Assembly: GCA_937127125.1 (NCBI GenBank)
Contig: CAKZLO010000010.1
Span: forward strand, 114,097-178,096
Reading direction: 5' to 3'
Source: an uncultured Ardenticatenia bacterium
Lineage (GTDB): Bacteria; Chloroflexota; Anaerolineae; 4572-78; NAK82
Length of the DNA: 64,000 bases
Positions 44,780-53,309 of the stretch are shown in pieces. How positions within the stretch are numbered: position 1 is the first letter of the stretch; every line of letters starts with the position of its first letter. The position numbers and the translations under genes are program-made. The notes below the pieces were generated by a model that did no database searches, was not told the origin of the DNA, and worked only from the letters and a program-made list of their open reading frames with translations.

Positions 44780-45799
44780 TTAGCGAATCTCTTTCTCCGC
44801 CAGAGGGGCCAGGAAGTCAATATTGCTCTTGTCCGCGAAGCCACCGCCAGTGTCAATGTGCAGACCGGAGAAACCATACACCTTGGTCAAGCAAACCTGC
44901 AGGATCGGCAGATAGCCTTGCAGCCATGGCTGCTGATCGATTACCAAGTCTGTCCAGCCTCCCTTGATGGCTGCTGTCGTAGCGGGCGACAGGTCAAAGC
45001 CAGCGCCGTAAATGTCATCTGGGCCTTTGCCTGCAGCCTTCAGGTAAGTCTCCAGCGTCGCAGTCAAGCCACCATGATCCGTGACAACCAGCTTAACATC
45101 AGGGTGAGCAGACACGTAGCCAGCGAAGGTGGGTGTGCCAGCAGCAGGATCTTTGTTGGTGGCTGCGTCGATCTCAATGTAATCCACGACCAAGCCAGCC
45201 TTCTCCAATGCATCAATGACACCCTTAGTGCGCAGGCCGCGCGTTGGCTGGGACAGCAGACCCCAGACCATCGCCCTGTCACCCTCTTTCAGTCCGAAGC
45301 GCTTGACCGCCTCAGAACCAAGAGCAAACCCCGAGCCATAAAGGTCCTGACCAACATAGCCGAAACCTTTTGAGGCGTACTTCTCTTCCATCTTCGGCAG
45401 CGTTGTGTTCTGGCTGGTCACAATGATGCCCTGCGCGATGGCATCCTCAATGAGAGGATCAAACGCTTCGTCACCCGGGTGTCCCATCACGCAGATGCCA
45501 TCCGGTTTGGTGGCTGCTACCTCGCGAAACTGCTGGATCATCTTCTGGGGATCCCAGTCCGAGAAGACATAGTCCACGGTGGGGCCTAGATCCAGCTGGG
45601 CCTGCTTGGCACCATTATAGACATTGTTTGCAAAGACACCACCCGCAGGACCACCGGGGAAGAAGACAATCCGAACACCCTTGCACCATTTCTCGACGGG
45701 TTCAGTGGCTGGTGGCTTTGCAAGCGCTGCAGAGGTTGACAACAATAACGCCAGCACCACCATAACACCAATCATCAGGCTGAGCTTTCTCGCGTTCAT
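44780..45799 (-). CDS. sugar ABC transporter substrate-binding protein
   Basis: About 339 residues. A signal peptide of 27 residues (cleavage after AALA) precedes a type-1 periplasmic-binding fold: VRIVFFPGGPAGGVFANNV, FSDWDPQKMIQQFREVAATKPDGICVMG, TSQNTTLP and GFDLSPATTAAIKGGWTDLVIDQQPWLQGYLPI (in pieces). This is the Peripla_BP_4 group that binds pentoses and related sugars. AAAGGAGG just before ATG 45799 is a very strong ribosome site, in keeping with high expression. The araB neighbour suggests arabinose or ribulose-type sugars. Confidence 0.92.
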   Translation of the reverse strand: MNARKLSLMIGVMVVLALLLSTSAALAKPPATEPVEKWCKGVRIVFFPGGPAGGVFANNVYNGAKQAQLDLGPTVDYVFSDWDPQKMIQQFREVAATKPDGICVMGHPGDEAFDPLIEDAIAQGIIVTSQNTTLPKMEEKYASKGFGYVGQDLYGSGFALGSEAVKRFGLKEGDRAMVWGLLSQPTRGLRTKGVIDALEKAGLVVDYIEIDAATNKDPAAGTPTFAGYVSAHPDVKLVVTDHGGLTATLETYLKAAGKGPDDIYGAGFDLSPATTAAIKGGWTDLVIDQQPWLQGYLPILQVCLTKVYGFSGLHIDTGGGFADKSNIDFLAPLAEKEIR

Positions 45800-45860
45800 G
45801 TTTTCCTCCTTTGGAAACTGATCAAAATGGCCAAACTGTATCAGGTGCTATGCTACAGTG

Positions 45861-45885
45861 TGCCAGGAAAACAAGACACCTGGCA
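45861..45885. repeat. 7-bp hairpin between the LacI gene and the binding-protein gene
   Basis: TGCCAGG (45861-45867) / CCTGGCA (45879-45885), 11-nt loop. It may modulate readthrough from the regulator gene into the transport genes. Confidence 0.4.
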
Positions 45886-45922
45886 TGTCGAACTGATGCA
45901 TCTCATCTCTGTTGGCTGCGCA

Positions 45923-47056
45923 TCACCTCCCTTCTGATGCTGCACTGGACGAAAGGTGAGAATGACGAACGTCCGAGCGAAATTGATCTGCCTGTCCGAC
46001 TGCGTAGTCAGCGTGGTCGGCTGCTATTGAGCTCTCGCGCACAATCAGCTGAGGCTTCAACCAGATCACGTCTGCCGTTCGCATTTCCTCGTCCAAGTGT
46101 TGACTGGCTTCGATCATTGCAACAACGCGTTGCACCGCTGTGCGACCCAAGGCGTACAGATCTTGATGCACTGTAGTAAGAGGCGGCCACAGATAAGCGG
46201 CCTCGGGAACGCCGTCGAAGCCGACTACCGCCAGGTCGCGGGGAATACGCAATCCTTTGCGACACGCCACTGAAAGCACACCAAATGCCATCTGATCGTT
46301 TGCTACGAAGAGGGCCTCCATATTGGGATACTGCTCCAATAGGCGCAGGATAGCCTCTTCACCACTCTTGGGCGACCAATCGCCCTCGACCCACTGTGTG
46401 TCGTCTACACTTATACCGGCTTCTGCCAAGGCATCCCGCCAGCCAGCCATACGCTGGCGTGACTCCCACCAGGCCATAGGACCAGCAATGTGCCCGATAC
46501 GACGATAACCCTGTTGCAACAGATGCTCGGTTGCTATGCGACCGCCCAAGTAGTTATCCACTGCGACGACGCTCACCTCGGGCTGAGGATGCATCGTGAG
46601 AAAAATGATAGGCACAGGTAGAACGGGCAAGCGTTCACCCATCCATGCATGGTTGCTTCCTACCTCGGGAACTGCCCAGATAACTCCGTCAACTTGCCTG
46701 GCCAGCAAAGCATCCAGGATGGGCATCGTTTCATCCGCTTCGAAATGTGGCAATACTTTGAGCAAAAGCGAATAGCCCATTGCCTCAGCCTGATCTGTGA
46801 TGCCGTTCAGTGTATATGCTGGCCCGATATAGGTCAGTCCAGCAGTGACCACTCCCAATGTATGGCTGCGGCGGCGAATTAGGCTGCGTGCCAATGCATT
46901 TGGCTGGTAGCCCAGTTGTTCGATTGCCTTCAGTACACGCTGCCTTGTCTCGGCAGCTACATCAGGACGCCCGTTAATCACTCGAGAGACAGTCTGCGTC
47001 GATACACCTGTCTGTTCAGCTACCTGCTTAATTGTAACTCGTCGCCTGCCTAGCAT
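45923..47056 (-). CDS. LacI family transcriptional regulator
   Basis: About 377 residues. The N-terminal helix-turn-helix is VTIKQVAEQTGVSTQTVSRVINGRPDVAAETRQRVLKAIEQLGYQPNALARSL (read in parts), followed by a type-1 periplasmic-binding effector domain with GVVTAGLTYIGPAY, IFLTMHPQPEVSVVAVDNYLGG and FVANDQMAFGVL. It heads the sugar operon (124 bp to the binding protein), and a LacI-type palindrome overlaps its own promoter, pointing to autorepression relieved by the imported sugar. The C-terminal tail is rich in Ser and His and is not conserved. Confidence 0.92.
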   Translation of the reverse strand: MLGRRRVTIKQVAEQTGVSTQTVSRVINGRPDVAAETRQRVLKAIEQLGYQPNALARSLIRRRSHTLGVVTAGLTYIGPAYTLNGITDQAEAMGYSLLLKVLPHFEADETMPILDALLARQVDGVIWAVPEVGSNHAWMGERLPVLPVPIIFLTMHPQPEVSVVAVDNYLGGRIATEHLLQQGYRRIGHIAGPMAWWESRQRMAGWRDALAEAGISVDDTQWVEGDWSPKSGEEAILRLLEQYPNMEALFVANDQMAFGVLSVACRKGLRIPRDLAVVGFDGVPEAAYLWPPLTTVHQDLYALGRTAVQRVVAMIEASQHLDEEMRTADVIWLKPQLIVRESSIAADHADYAVGQADQFRSDVRHSHLSSSAASEGR

Positions 47057-47129
47057 AGAATATGGTCGCTACTACCAGCTTCCCTCCTCTTGCAAGATTC
47101 CCGCAAATCCAGTATCTTGCGACTTGTGT

Positions 47130-47143
47130 TAACGTTCCCGTTA
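47130..47143. promoter_or_regulatory. LacI-family operator
   Basis: Palindrome TAACG-TTCC-CGTTA, immediately downstream of the -10 box of the regulator's promoter on the minus strand. Similar to LacI-family half-sites; binding by the adjacent regulator is inferred. Confidence 0.6.
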
Positions 47144-47151
47144 CCGTAAAC

Positions 47152-47180
47152 ATTCTAACATGAAAAGCTGGCAAAGTCAA
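47152..47180 (-). promoter_or_regulatory. promoter of the LacI-sugar transport operon
   Basis: Minus strand TTGACT (47175-47180), 17-bp spacer, TAGAAT (47152-47157): 5/6 matches in each. The rest of the 47057-47472 intergenic region holds this promoter, the operator and the csoR promoter; nothing else is evident. Confidence 0.7.
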
Positions 47181-47384
47181 GAGGGTTGGAAGATCTTCGT
47201 CCATGAGTTCGTGCAGAAAGCATAAACCTGACATCCTGGAATGAGATTGCTGTCTGCAGCCTTTGTCTTCCAGGATCTTATGAGTGTTGTCCTATCCTAT
47301 GTGCGAGCCCAAGGAATAGCCCCTTTCCACTCTCTTCGCCTGGTTCGACCTTCAGACCAAATTTCAGAGTTTCAGGGTTAGATG

Positions 47385-47413
47385 TTGACATACCCGAGAC
47401 TGTGTGTTATACT
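47385..47413 (+). promoter_or_regulatory. promoter of the copper operon
   Basis: TTGACA (47385-47390), 17-bp spacer, TATACT (47408-47413), the -35 exact and the -10 matching 5/6. Confidence 0.75.
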
Positions 47414-47420
47414 TGAGCTA

Positions 47421-47442
47421 TACCCCCCCATGGGGGAGGGGA
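47421..47442. promoter_or_regulatory. CsoR-type GC operator
   Basis: A TA-flanked C-tract/G-tract palindrome with core CCCCCATGGGGG (47425-47436), just downstream of the -10 box. CsoR repressors bind such C/G-tract pseudo-palindromes, which supports copper-responsive autoregulation. Confidence 0.7.
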
Positions 47443-47472
47443 TGATATCACCCGGAATGGGAGAGACGAGCA

Positions 47473-47748
47473 GTGGACGAAATTTCCCAGGAGATCGTCA
47501 AGCGACTGAAAAGTATTGAGGGCCACGTGCGCGGTATCCAGCGTATGGTTGAGAATGGGGAATACTGTATCGACGTAGTCACTCAGGTGTTGGCGGTACA
47601 ACGCGCATTACAAAAAGTCAATAGCTTGGTGCTCGACCGTCATTTGCACACCTGTGTCAGCACTGCAATGAGCAGTCAGGATGCCGCTGAACGTGAGAAG
47701 GTGATCGCTGAAATCATGGACGTGTTTGAGGCGACTGGCAAATTATGA
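47473..47748 (+). CDS. csoR: CsoR family copper-sensing repressor
   Basis: 91 residues, all-helical DUF156/CsoR family. The copper site Cys-His-Cys is seen as Cys32, His57 and Cys61, with the 25- and 4-residue spacing of mycobacterial CsoR. KRLKSIEGHVRGIQRMVE and EYCIDVVTQVLAVQRAL are family blocks. Cu(I) binding should lift repression at the operator upstream. First gene of the operon with copZ and copA; start is GTG 47473. Confidence 0.93.
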   Translation: MDEISQEIVKRLKSIEGHVRGIQRMVENGEYCIDVVTQVLAVQRALQKVNSLVLDRHLHTCVSTAMSSQDAAEREKVIAEIMDVFEATGKL

Positions 47749-47776
47749 AATTAAAGAAGAGAAGGTGAGTTGAGAA

Positions 47777-47992
47777 ATGATCACCGAGCGTACTTTTCGA
47801 GTGCCCAATATTTCATGTGCACACTGCGTGCACACTATCGAGCGCGAGCTAGGAGAACTACCGGGTGTTGTCTCCGTGCGTGCCAACGTGGCTGACAAGC
47901 TGGTTACAGTTGAGTGGAACGACACCCTTGTCCGCTGGGAGGATATTCGCGCGTTGCTGCAAGAGATCAACTATTCACCGGAGGCTGATTAG
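47777..47992 (+). CDS. copZ: copper chaperone CopZ (HMA domain)
   Basis: 71 residues, one heavy-metal-associated ferredoxin-like domain. VPNISCAHCVHTIERELGEL contains the metal site Cys14-x2-Cys17; VVSVRANVADKLVTVEWND is the second half. It carries Cu(I) to CopA and CsoR in the cytosol. AGAAGGTGAG lies before ATG 47777; the gap to csoR is 28 bp. Confidence 0.92.
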   Translation: MITERTFRVPNISCAHCVHTIERELGELPGVVSVRANVADKLVTVEWNDTLVRWEDIRALLQEINYSPEAD

Positions 47993-48040
47993 ACTCCTTG
48001 GACTTCATATCAGAGACAGGGAGGGGTAGGTTAAGTTAAG

Positions 48041-48280
48041 ATGGAAGCAGAGCAGGTTAAGCTAACTGGAGAATCAGAGCAAACTCGTTCGTCACGCCTT
48101 ACATGCCGAGACTGTGCAGTGGATATCGACAAACTGCTCGCCGAAGTTGAGGCGGCTGAAGAGTCTGGGGAATCTGGAGCATCTATGGATAAGGGCAGCC
48201 ACCTTGTGTTTGATATCTCACAGCTTGGTACCCGGGCGTCAGATAGTACTTCGGAGGATACCGCTGGTGGAAGGGAATAA
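48041..48280 (+). CDS. small acidic CxxC protein of the copper operon, unknown function
   Basis: 79 residues, not a known family that I can name. Residues ~20-35 read [16 protein letters not shown], which mimics the metal loop and first helix of an HMA domain ([14 protein letters not shown]), but the strands of the fold do not follow; the rest is rich in Glu, Ser and Gly. It is in phase with the operon: 48 bp after copZ, and its TAA stop is followed after one base by the copA start. It may be a truncated HMA remnant or a small copper-binding accessory. Confidence 0.6.
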   Translation: MEAEQVKLTGESEQTRSSRLTCRDCAVDIDKLLAEVEAAEESGESGASMDKGSHLVFDISQLGTRASDSTSEDTAGGRE

Positions 48281-48281
48281 G

Positions 48282-50573
48282 GTGAGGGTGGATCTGCCGA
48301 TCGTCGGCATGACTTGCGCCAATTGCGCTGCCACGATTGAGCGCGCGCTTACACGCAGGGTGCCCGGCGTGCTGAGCGCGACGGTCAACTTGGCTACCGA
48401 AAGAGCAACGGTGGAATATGTCCCTGGACAGGTCACACGGCAAGATTTGGTGGCTGCAATCGAGCGCGCAGGCTACAAAGTATTGGAGACCGTGGAGACC
48501 GGCCAAGAAGATGCCGAACAGGCGGCACGGACAGCGGAGATGCGTGTCCAGTCGCGCAAATTTTGGGTTGGCGTTCTCTTTACGTTGCCACTCTTCGCGC
48601 TCAGCATGACGCGCGATCTGGGGGTGTTGGGACACTGGGCACACCAGGCATGGTTCAATTGGGTGCTGCTGACTTTGGCGACGCCGGTGCAGTTCTACAC
48701 GGGCTGGGATTACTATGTTGGGGCGTGGAAGGCGTTGCGCAACCGTGCCGCTAACATGGATGTATTGGTGGCTATGGGTTCTTCGGCTGCCTACCTCTAT
48801 AGCGTAACCGTGACAGTTGCATGGGCGCTAGGGCAAACCGGCTGGGGTGACCACGTTTACTTCGAGACCGCTGCGGTCATCATCACGTTGATCAAGTTGG
48901 GCAAGCTGCTTGAGGCGCGTGCCCGAGGGCGCACCAGTGCTGCCATTCGTGAATTGATGGGACTGCGCTCCAAAACGGCGCGAGTCTTGCGTGCCGGTCA
49001 GGAGCTCGAACTCCCCATCGAGCGAGTAATCGTTGGTGATCTGGTGCTGGTACGACCAGGCGAGCGGATCCCGGTGGACGGGATTGTTCTGGAAGGGCGG
49101 TCAGTAGTGGACGAAAGTATGCTCACCGGTGAGAGCTTGCCAGTGGAGAAGCAGCCGGGCGATCAGGTGGTCGGGGCGACCATCAACAAACAGGGTTACT
49201 TGAGGATTGAGGCTCGGCGGGTGGGTGCTGAGACCGTGTTGGCCCAGATCATCCGGTTGGTTCAGGAAGCACAGGGTAGCAAGGCTCCCATCCAGCGGCT
49301 CGCTGACCAGGTATCGTCTGTGTTCGTGCCTTTTGTCATTGCTGTCGGGCTGCTGACATTCCTGGTCTGGTGGTTTGTCATCGGTGCCGGCTTCACGCCA
49401 GCGCTCATCCGGTTGGTGGCTGTTTTGGTAATTTCCTGCCCATGTGCGCTCGGCCTGGCCACACCCACTGCGGTGATGGTGGGTATCGGGCGCGGTGCGA
49501 CGATGGGTATCCTGTTTCGCAACAGCGCTGCACTCGAACGTGTACAGGCGCTCAAAGTAGTGGCGTTTGATAAGACAGGCACACTCACCGTTGGCCAGCC
49601 TGCCGTAACCGACATTGTGGCAAGTGAACGAATGCGTGCTGTGTCAGAAGTGGGTCAACAGCGAAGCTATCCCTCAGATGTCGAGACACAATTGCTCTAC
49701 TTGGCTGCCTCTGCCGAGTTGGTCAGTGAACATCCTTTGGGCGAGGCAATCGTGCGCGCGGCGCGAGAGCGTGGGCTGGCACTGACCGCGCCGAAGGAGT
49801 TCGAGGCGCTCAGTGGACAGGGTATCCTCGCCCGTGTGAATGGACATACAGTTCTAGTAGGCAGCCATGGGTTCATGGCGGACCGCTCTGTCGCTCTAAA
49901 TGGCTTAGAAATCTCTGCTGAGCAACTGCAGTCCGAGGCGAAGACGGTTATGTGGGTGGCAGTGAATGGCCAAGCAGTGGGACTTATTGCCGTAGCAGAT
50001 GTGATCAAACCCAGTTCACGTGAAGCGGTGGAGCAGCTGCGTCATATGGGCCTACGGACAGTAATGATCACTGGTGACAATTGGAACGCAGCGCGAGCGG
50101 TTGCGCGTGCTGTAGGGGTTGATCGCGTGCTGGCTGAAGTGCAGCCAGATGGCAAAACTGCTGCGATCCGACACTTGCAGGAGGAAGAGAACGGTCCCGT
50201 TGCCATGGTGGGAGATGGCATAAACGACGCCCCCGCGCTGGCACAAGCTGACCTCAGCATTGCGATGGGCAGCGGTACTGACATTGCTATGGAGACGGCC
50301 GACATAACACTTATGCGCGATGACCTACGCGCCGTGTCGCAGGCGATTGCACTCAGTCGTGCGACAATGCGCATAATTAAACAAAACTTGTTCTGGGCCT
50401 TTTTCTACAATGTATTGCTGATACCGGTGGCCGCAGGAGCCTTGTACCCGCTCGCATGGCTGCCCGAAATGTTGCGTGCGTTGCACCCGGCGCTGGCTGC
50501 GTTGGCGATGGCTTTCAGCAGCGTGACAGTAGTGACCAACAGCCTGCGCCTGCGCGGCGTCCGTCTGCAGTGA
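48282..50573 (+). CDS. copA: copper-exporting P1B-type ATPase
   Basis: About 763 residues. N-terminal HMA domain with Cys12 and Cys15 in GMTCANC, a transmembrane CPC site [11 protein letters not shown] (Cys386, Cys388), phosphorylation motif DKTGTLT (Asp430), then [18 protein letters not shown] in the hinge. It pumps Cu(I) out of the cytosol. The GTG at 48282 (GGAAGGGA about 5 nt before) is preferred; the frame runs open back to 48114, but that part overlaps the small CxxC gene. Expressed with csoR and copZ. Confidence 0.95.
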   Translation: MRVDLPIVGMTCANCAATIERALTRRVPGVLSATVNLATERATVEYVPGQVTRQDLVAAIERAGYKVLETVETGQEDAEQAARTAEMRVQSRKFWVGVLFTLPLFALSMTRDLGVLGHWAHQAWFNWVLLTLATPVQFYTGWDYYVGAWKALRNRAANMDVLVAMGSSAAYLYSVTVTVAWALGQTGWGDHVYFETAAVIITLIKLGKLLEARARGRTSAAIRELMGLRSKTARVLRAGQELELPIERVIVGDLVLVRPGERIPVDGIVLEGRSVVDESMLTGESLPVEKQPGDQVVGATINKQGYLRIEARRVGAETVLAQIIRLVQEAQGSKAPIQRLADQVSSVFVPFVIAVGLLTFLVWWFVIGAGFTPALIRLVAVLVISCPCALGLATPTAVMVGIGRGATMGILFRNSAALERVQALKVVAFDKTGTLTVGQPAVTDIVASERMRAVSEVGQQRSYPSDVETQLLYLAASAELVSEHPLGEAIVRAARERGLALTAPKEFEALSGQGILARVNGHTVLVGSHGFMADRSVALNGLEISAEQLQSEAKTVMWVAVNGQAVGLIAVADVIKPSSREAVEQLRHMGLRTVMITGDNWNAARAVARAVGVDRVLAEVQPDGKTAAIRHLQEEENGPVAMVGDGINDAPALAQADLSIAMGSGTDIAMETADITLMRDDLRAVSQAIALSRATMRIIKQNLFWAFFYNVLLIPVAAGALYPLAWLPEMLRALHPALAALAMAFSSVTVVTNSLRLRGVRLQ

Positions 50574-50640
50574 TAATCATTTAGGTGGTTCGGAGAATAG
50601 CCTCTTAAGGGTAGTTGATAATCGGTTAAGGAGGAGTAGT

Positions 50641-50901
50641 ATGTGTTGCCACAGAGAACACCTACATCACCACAGTTGTTGCCATTGCGGTTGTTGCTGC
50701 GGCCACTGCTGCGGTTGTCACAGCGGTTGTTGTGAAGGAGGCCGTTGCACTTATGAATGCTGTGAAGCAGGAGCAAGTGGATTTCGTCGTCGGTATCGGA
50801 CGCGAGCAGAACGCATCAGCGAGTTGGAGGCATATCTGGCCGATCTAAAGGCAGAGGTGCAGGCAGTTGAAGAACACCTAAAGGAGCTACGACGAGAGTA
50901 A
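50641..50901 (+). CDS. Cys/His-rich metallothionein-like protein with coiled-coil tail
   Basis: 86 residues in two parts. Residues 1-44 hold 16 cysteines and 8 histidines, mostly as CC, CxC and CCxC clusters (CCHCGCCCGHCCGC and similar), far beyond any zinc finger, as in metallothioneins. Residues ~55-86 form an amphipathic helix (RISELEAYLADLKAEVQAVEEHLKEL) likely to pair as a coiled coil, resembling DUF5320 tails. AAGGAGG precedes ATG 50641, so it is well translated, and it lies 67 bp behind copA. Copper storage or buffering is the likely role. I know no named family with this arrangement. Confidence 0.75.
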   Translation: MCCHREHLHHHSCCHCGCCCGHCCGCHSGCCEGGRCTYECCEAGASGFRRRYRTRAERISELEAYLADLKAEVQAVEEHLKELRRE

Positions 50902-50933
50902 AAAACACTTTCGTTACGTTTGTAGGTATAGAC

Positions 50934-50977
50934 TGTGCCGTGGGAGGAGGTGAGTCTCTCCGCCCACGGCACATTTT
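50934..50977 (+). terminator. Rho-independent terminator of the copper operon
   Basis: TGTGCCGTGGG (50934-50944) pairs with CCCACGGCACA (50963-50973), with an inner GGAG/CTCC stem, followed by TTTT (50974-50977). Confidence 0.85.
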
Positions 50978-51039
50978 GTCTCTAATGTGGGGCATAGAGT
51001 ATATTTGTTCACTGGGCAGCTGGATAAAAGGGATGAAAG

Positions 51040-52002
51040 ATGACAGGCGTTGTGCAGGAATGTGCCAAGAAAATTATTGAGAATGTGGAAAAGGTGATCA
51101 TTGGCAAACGCGAGGCAGTACAGGCTGCTGTCATCGCGCTGCTCTGTCAAGGTCATGTGCTGATTGAGGATGTGCCCGGTGTGGGCAAGACTATGCTGGC
51201 ACGCGCCGTCGCTCGCTCCATCGGATGCGATTTCAGTCGCATCCAGTTCACGCCTGATATGCTTCCCTCCGACGTTACTGGTGTCAACATCTTTAATCAG
51301 AAGACGCGCCAGTTCGAATTTCGTCCTGGCCCGGTTTTCGCCCAGATCGTGTTGGCGGATGAGATCAACCGTGCCACTCCCAAGACGCAAAGTGCCCTGC
51401 TTGAGGCAATGGAGGAGCGCCAGGTGACGGTGGATGGTGTGACACGACCGCTGGCACAACCCTTTCTGGTATTGGCAACGCAAAATCCCATCGAATATGA
51501 GGGCACTTTTCCATTACCCGAGGCCCAGCTGGACCGTTTCCTGTTGCGCATCCATCTGGGTTATCCGTCGCCGCGAGACGAGCTCGCCATTCTGGCGGCG
51601 CAGCAATTTGAGCATCCCATCACCCGTCTGGAGCAAGTGGTGACGCTGGATGAGTTACGATCGGCGCAGGAAGCGGTCAAACGGATCCATGTTGAACATT
51701 CTGTTCGAGAGTACGTGGTGGCGCTAGTGGAAGCGACGCGGCGACACCCGGATGTGTACTTGGGTGCCAGTCCGCGCGGCAGCTTGGCGCTTTTCAAGAC
51801 AGCGCAAGCACGCGCGGCGGTGCTGGGCCGCGACTACGTCATCCCGGACGATGTGAAAGCTTTGGCGCCTGCTACCTTGGCACATCGTCTGATCCTCAAT
51901 CCTGCCGCGCGTGTGAAACAGACGGATGCCCACTACGTGGTGCAAGAGCTGTTGCATTCCTTGCCTGTGCCAGGTGCGCGGGTGTCTGCCGCGGCGATGT
52001 GA
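51040..52002 (+). CDS. MoxR family AAA+ ATPase
   Basis: About 320 residues. [19 protein letters not shown] is Walker [30 protein letters not shown] is Walker B with the MoxR-typical pre-sensor region (read in parts), and [23 protein letters not shown] is the sensor 1/arginine finger region. MoxR ATPases act as chaperones for metal- or envelope-related partners, often with DUF58 and von Willebrand proteins. The downstream DUF58 gene overlaps the stop codon by 1 nt, so they are made together. Partner target unknown. Confidence 0.93.
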   Translation: MTGVVQECAKKIIENVEKVIIGKREAVQAAVIALLCQGHVLIEDVPGVGKTMLARAVARSIGCDFSRIQFTPDMLPSDVTGVNIFNQKTRQFEFRPGPVFAQIVLADEINRATPKTQSALLEAMEERQVTVDGVTRPLAQPFLVLATQNPIEYEGTFPLPEAQLDRFLLRIHLGYPSPRDELAILAAQQFEHPITRLEQVVTLDELRSAQEAVKRIHVEHSVREYVVALVEATRRHPDVYLGASPRGSLALFKTAQARAAVLGRDYVIPDDVKALAPATLAHRLILNPAARVKQTDAHYVVQELLHSLPVPGARVSAAAM

Positions 52003-53309
52003 TGGACGCCCTACGACGCAGCTGGGTTGTGATCGGGTTATGGATAGCGAGCTCGCTGCTGGCGGTTCTTTTTCCCACTGAGATCGTCAACGGCCGCGAC
52101 CTTTTCCTCAACTTGAGCTATCTTTTCGGTAGTCTGTTGATCATTTCCTACTTATGGGCGCGCTTCAGCCTGCTGGGACTGCGCGTCACACGAGAGCTTG
52201 ATTCACCGCGCGCTCAGGTGGGACGCTATGCAGAGGAGACCATCACGGTCGAGAACTATAGCATTCTGCCCAAGCTCTATCTGGAGGTTCGGGACTACTC
52301 TGATCTCCCCTTTCACCGAGCTAGCCGTGTGCTCAGCTGGCTGCCAGGTCACAGCCGACATAGCTGGACGGTGCGCACGCCGTGTTATCAGCGCGGGCGT
52401 TTCCACCTCGGGCCGTTGACGTTGTGCTCGAGCGACCCGTTCGGGTTGTTTTTCTTTCGTCGCGATATCCAACTGAGACGCGTTCTGACCGTCTATCCGC
52501 CTGCTGTCGCATTACCTGGGTTCTCTCCGGAAGTGGCAGAGCGTAGCGGCAACGTACAATACAGCTGGCATACGTATGAGATCACCTCCAATGTAGCTGG
52601 CGTGCGCGAGTACGCTCCAGGTGACAGTTTTAACCGCATTCACTGGCCATCTAGCGCACGCGTTGGGCGGCTGATTGTCAAGGAATTCGAGCGTAACGCG
52701 CTGGCCGATGTGTGGCTTTTCTTGGACATGGAGCAGCAGGTCCATGTTGCTCGGCAGGAGTACATCGAGCTCGAGGTAACCTTGCCGGCAACGCTGCACG
52801 TCTTACTGGAACGCCCAGAGACCATGCCATTCACACTGGCCACTCAAGAGTACGCTGTGACAGCAGCGGCATCGCTGGCGCGCTATTTCCTCGAGCGCAA
52901 CTGGCCGCTGGGGTTGGTCACCTATGCGCGTGACCAAAGGCGCACCCTCATTCAGCTGGATCACGGACCGCGCCAGCTCGACCACCTGCTCGCCCTGCTG
53001 GCGGTAGTGCAGCCATTGGGTAGCGTACCACTGGCGCGGATGCTGGAAGCGGAAAGTATCTATCTGACTCGCAACGCGCTGGCGATCATCATTACGCCTT
53101 CAGTGCACGACCTTAGCTGGGTAGCGGCTGTGCAACAGCTGCACTGGCGTGGTGTGCGCGTTATGGCGATCATCATCGACCCGGCCAGCTTCGTGCCAGA
53201 AAGTGCTTCCTCTGGCGCAGCCGAAATGATGCGTGCCACACTGTTGGAAAGCAATGTACTCTGTTTCACTCTCCGCCTGGGCGACCGCCTGCCGGATGTG
53301 CTCTCTTAG
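52002..53309 (+). CDS. DUF58 domain protein
   Basis: About 435 residues. Two N-terminal membrane helices (RSWVVIGLWIASSLLAVL and NLSYLFGSLLIISYLW), a beta-rich middle with YQRGRFHLGPLTLCSSDPFGLF, and the DUF58 block GVREYAPGDSFNRIHWPSSARVGRLIVKEFE (read in pieces), ending with a vWA-like fold. The pair MoxR-DUF58 is a common membrane chaperone module. ATG 52002 overlaps the MoxR stop (TGATG). Its 3' end overlaps the convergent secreted-repeat gene by 4 bp. Confidence 0.9.
   Translation: MDALRRSWVVIGLWIASSLLAVLFPTEIVNGRDLFLNLSYLFGSLLIISYLWARFSLLGLRVTRELDSPRAQVGRYAEETITVENYSILPKLYLEVRDYSDLPFHRASRVLSWLPGHSRHSWTVRTPCYQRGRFHLGPLTLCSSDPFGLFFFRRDIQLRRVLTVYPPAVALPGFSPEVAERSGNVQYSWHTYEITSNVAGVREYAPGDSFNRIHWPSSARVGRLIVKEFERNALADVWLFLDMEQQVHVARQEYIELEVTLPATLHVLLERPETMPFTLATQEYAVTAAASLARYFLERNWPLGLVTYARDQRRTLIQLDHGPRQLDHLLALLAVVQPLGSVPLARMLEAESIYLTRNALAIIITPSVHDLSWVAAVQQLHWRGVRVMAIIIDPASFVPESASSGAAEMMRATLLESNVLCFTLRLGDRLPDVLS

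Noticed and set aside
44690-45373. 227-codon plus-strand frame
   Set aside because: Antisense of the sugar-binding protein gene, and it starts inside the attenuator hairpin.
48114-48281. N-terminal extension of CopA back to ATG 48114
   Set aside because: It overlaps the small CxxC gene in another frame, has no HMA character, and GTG 48282 has a ribosome site.
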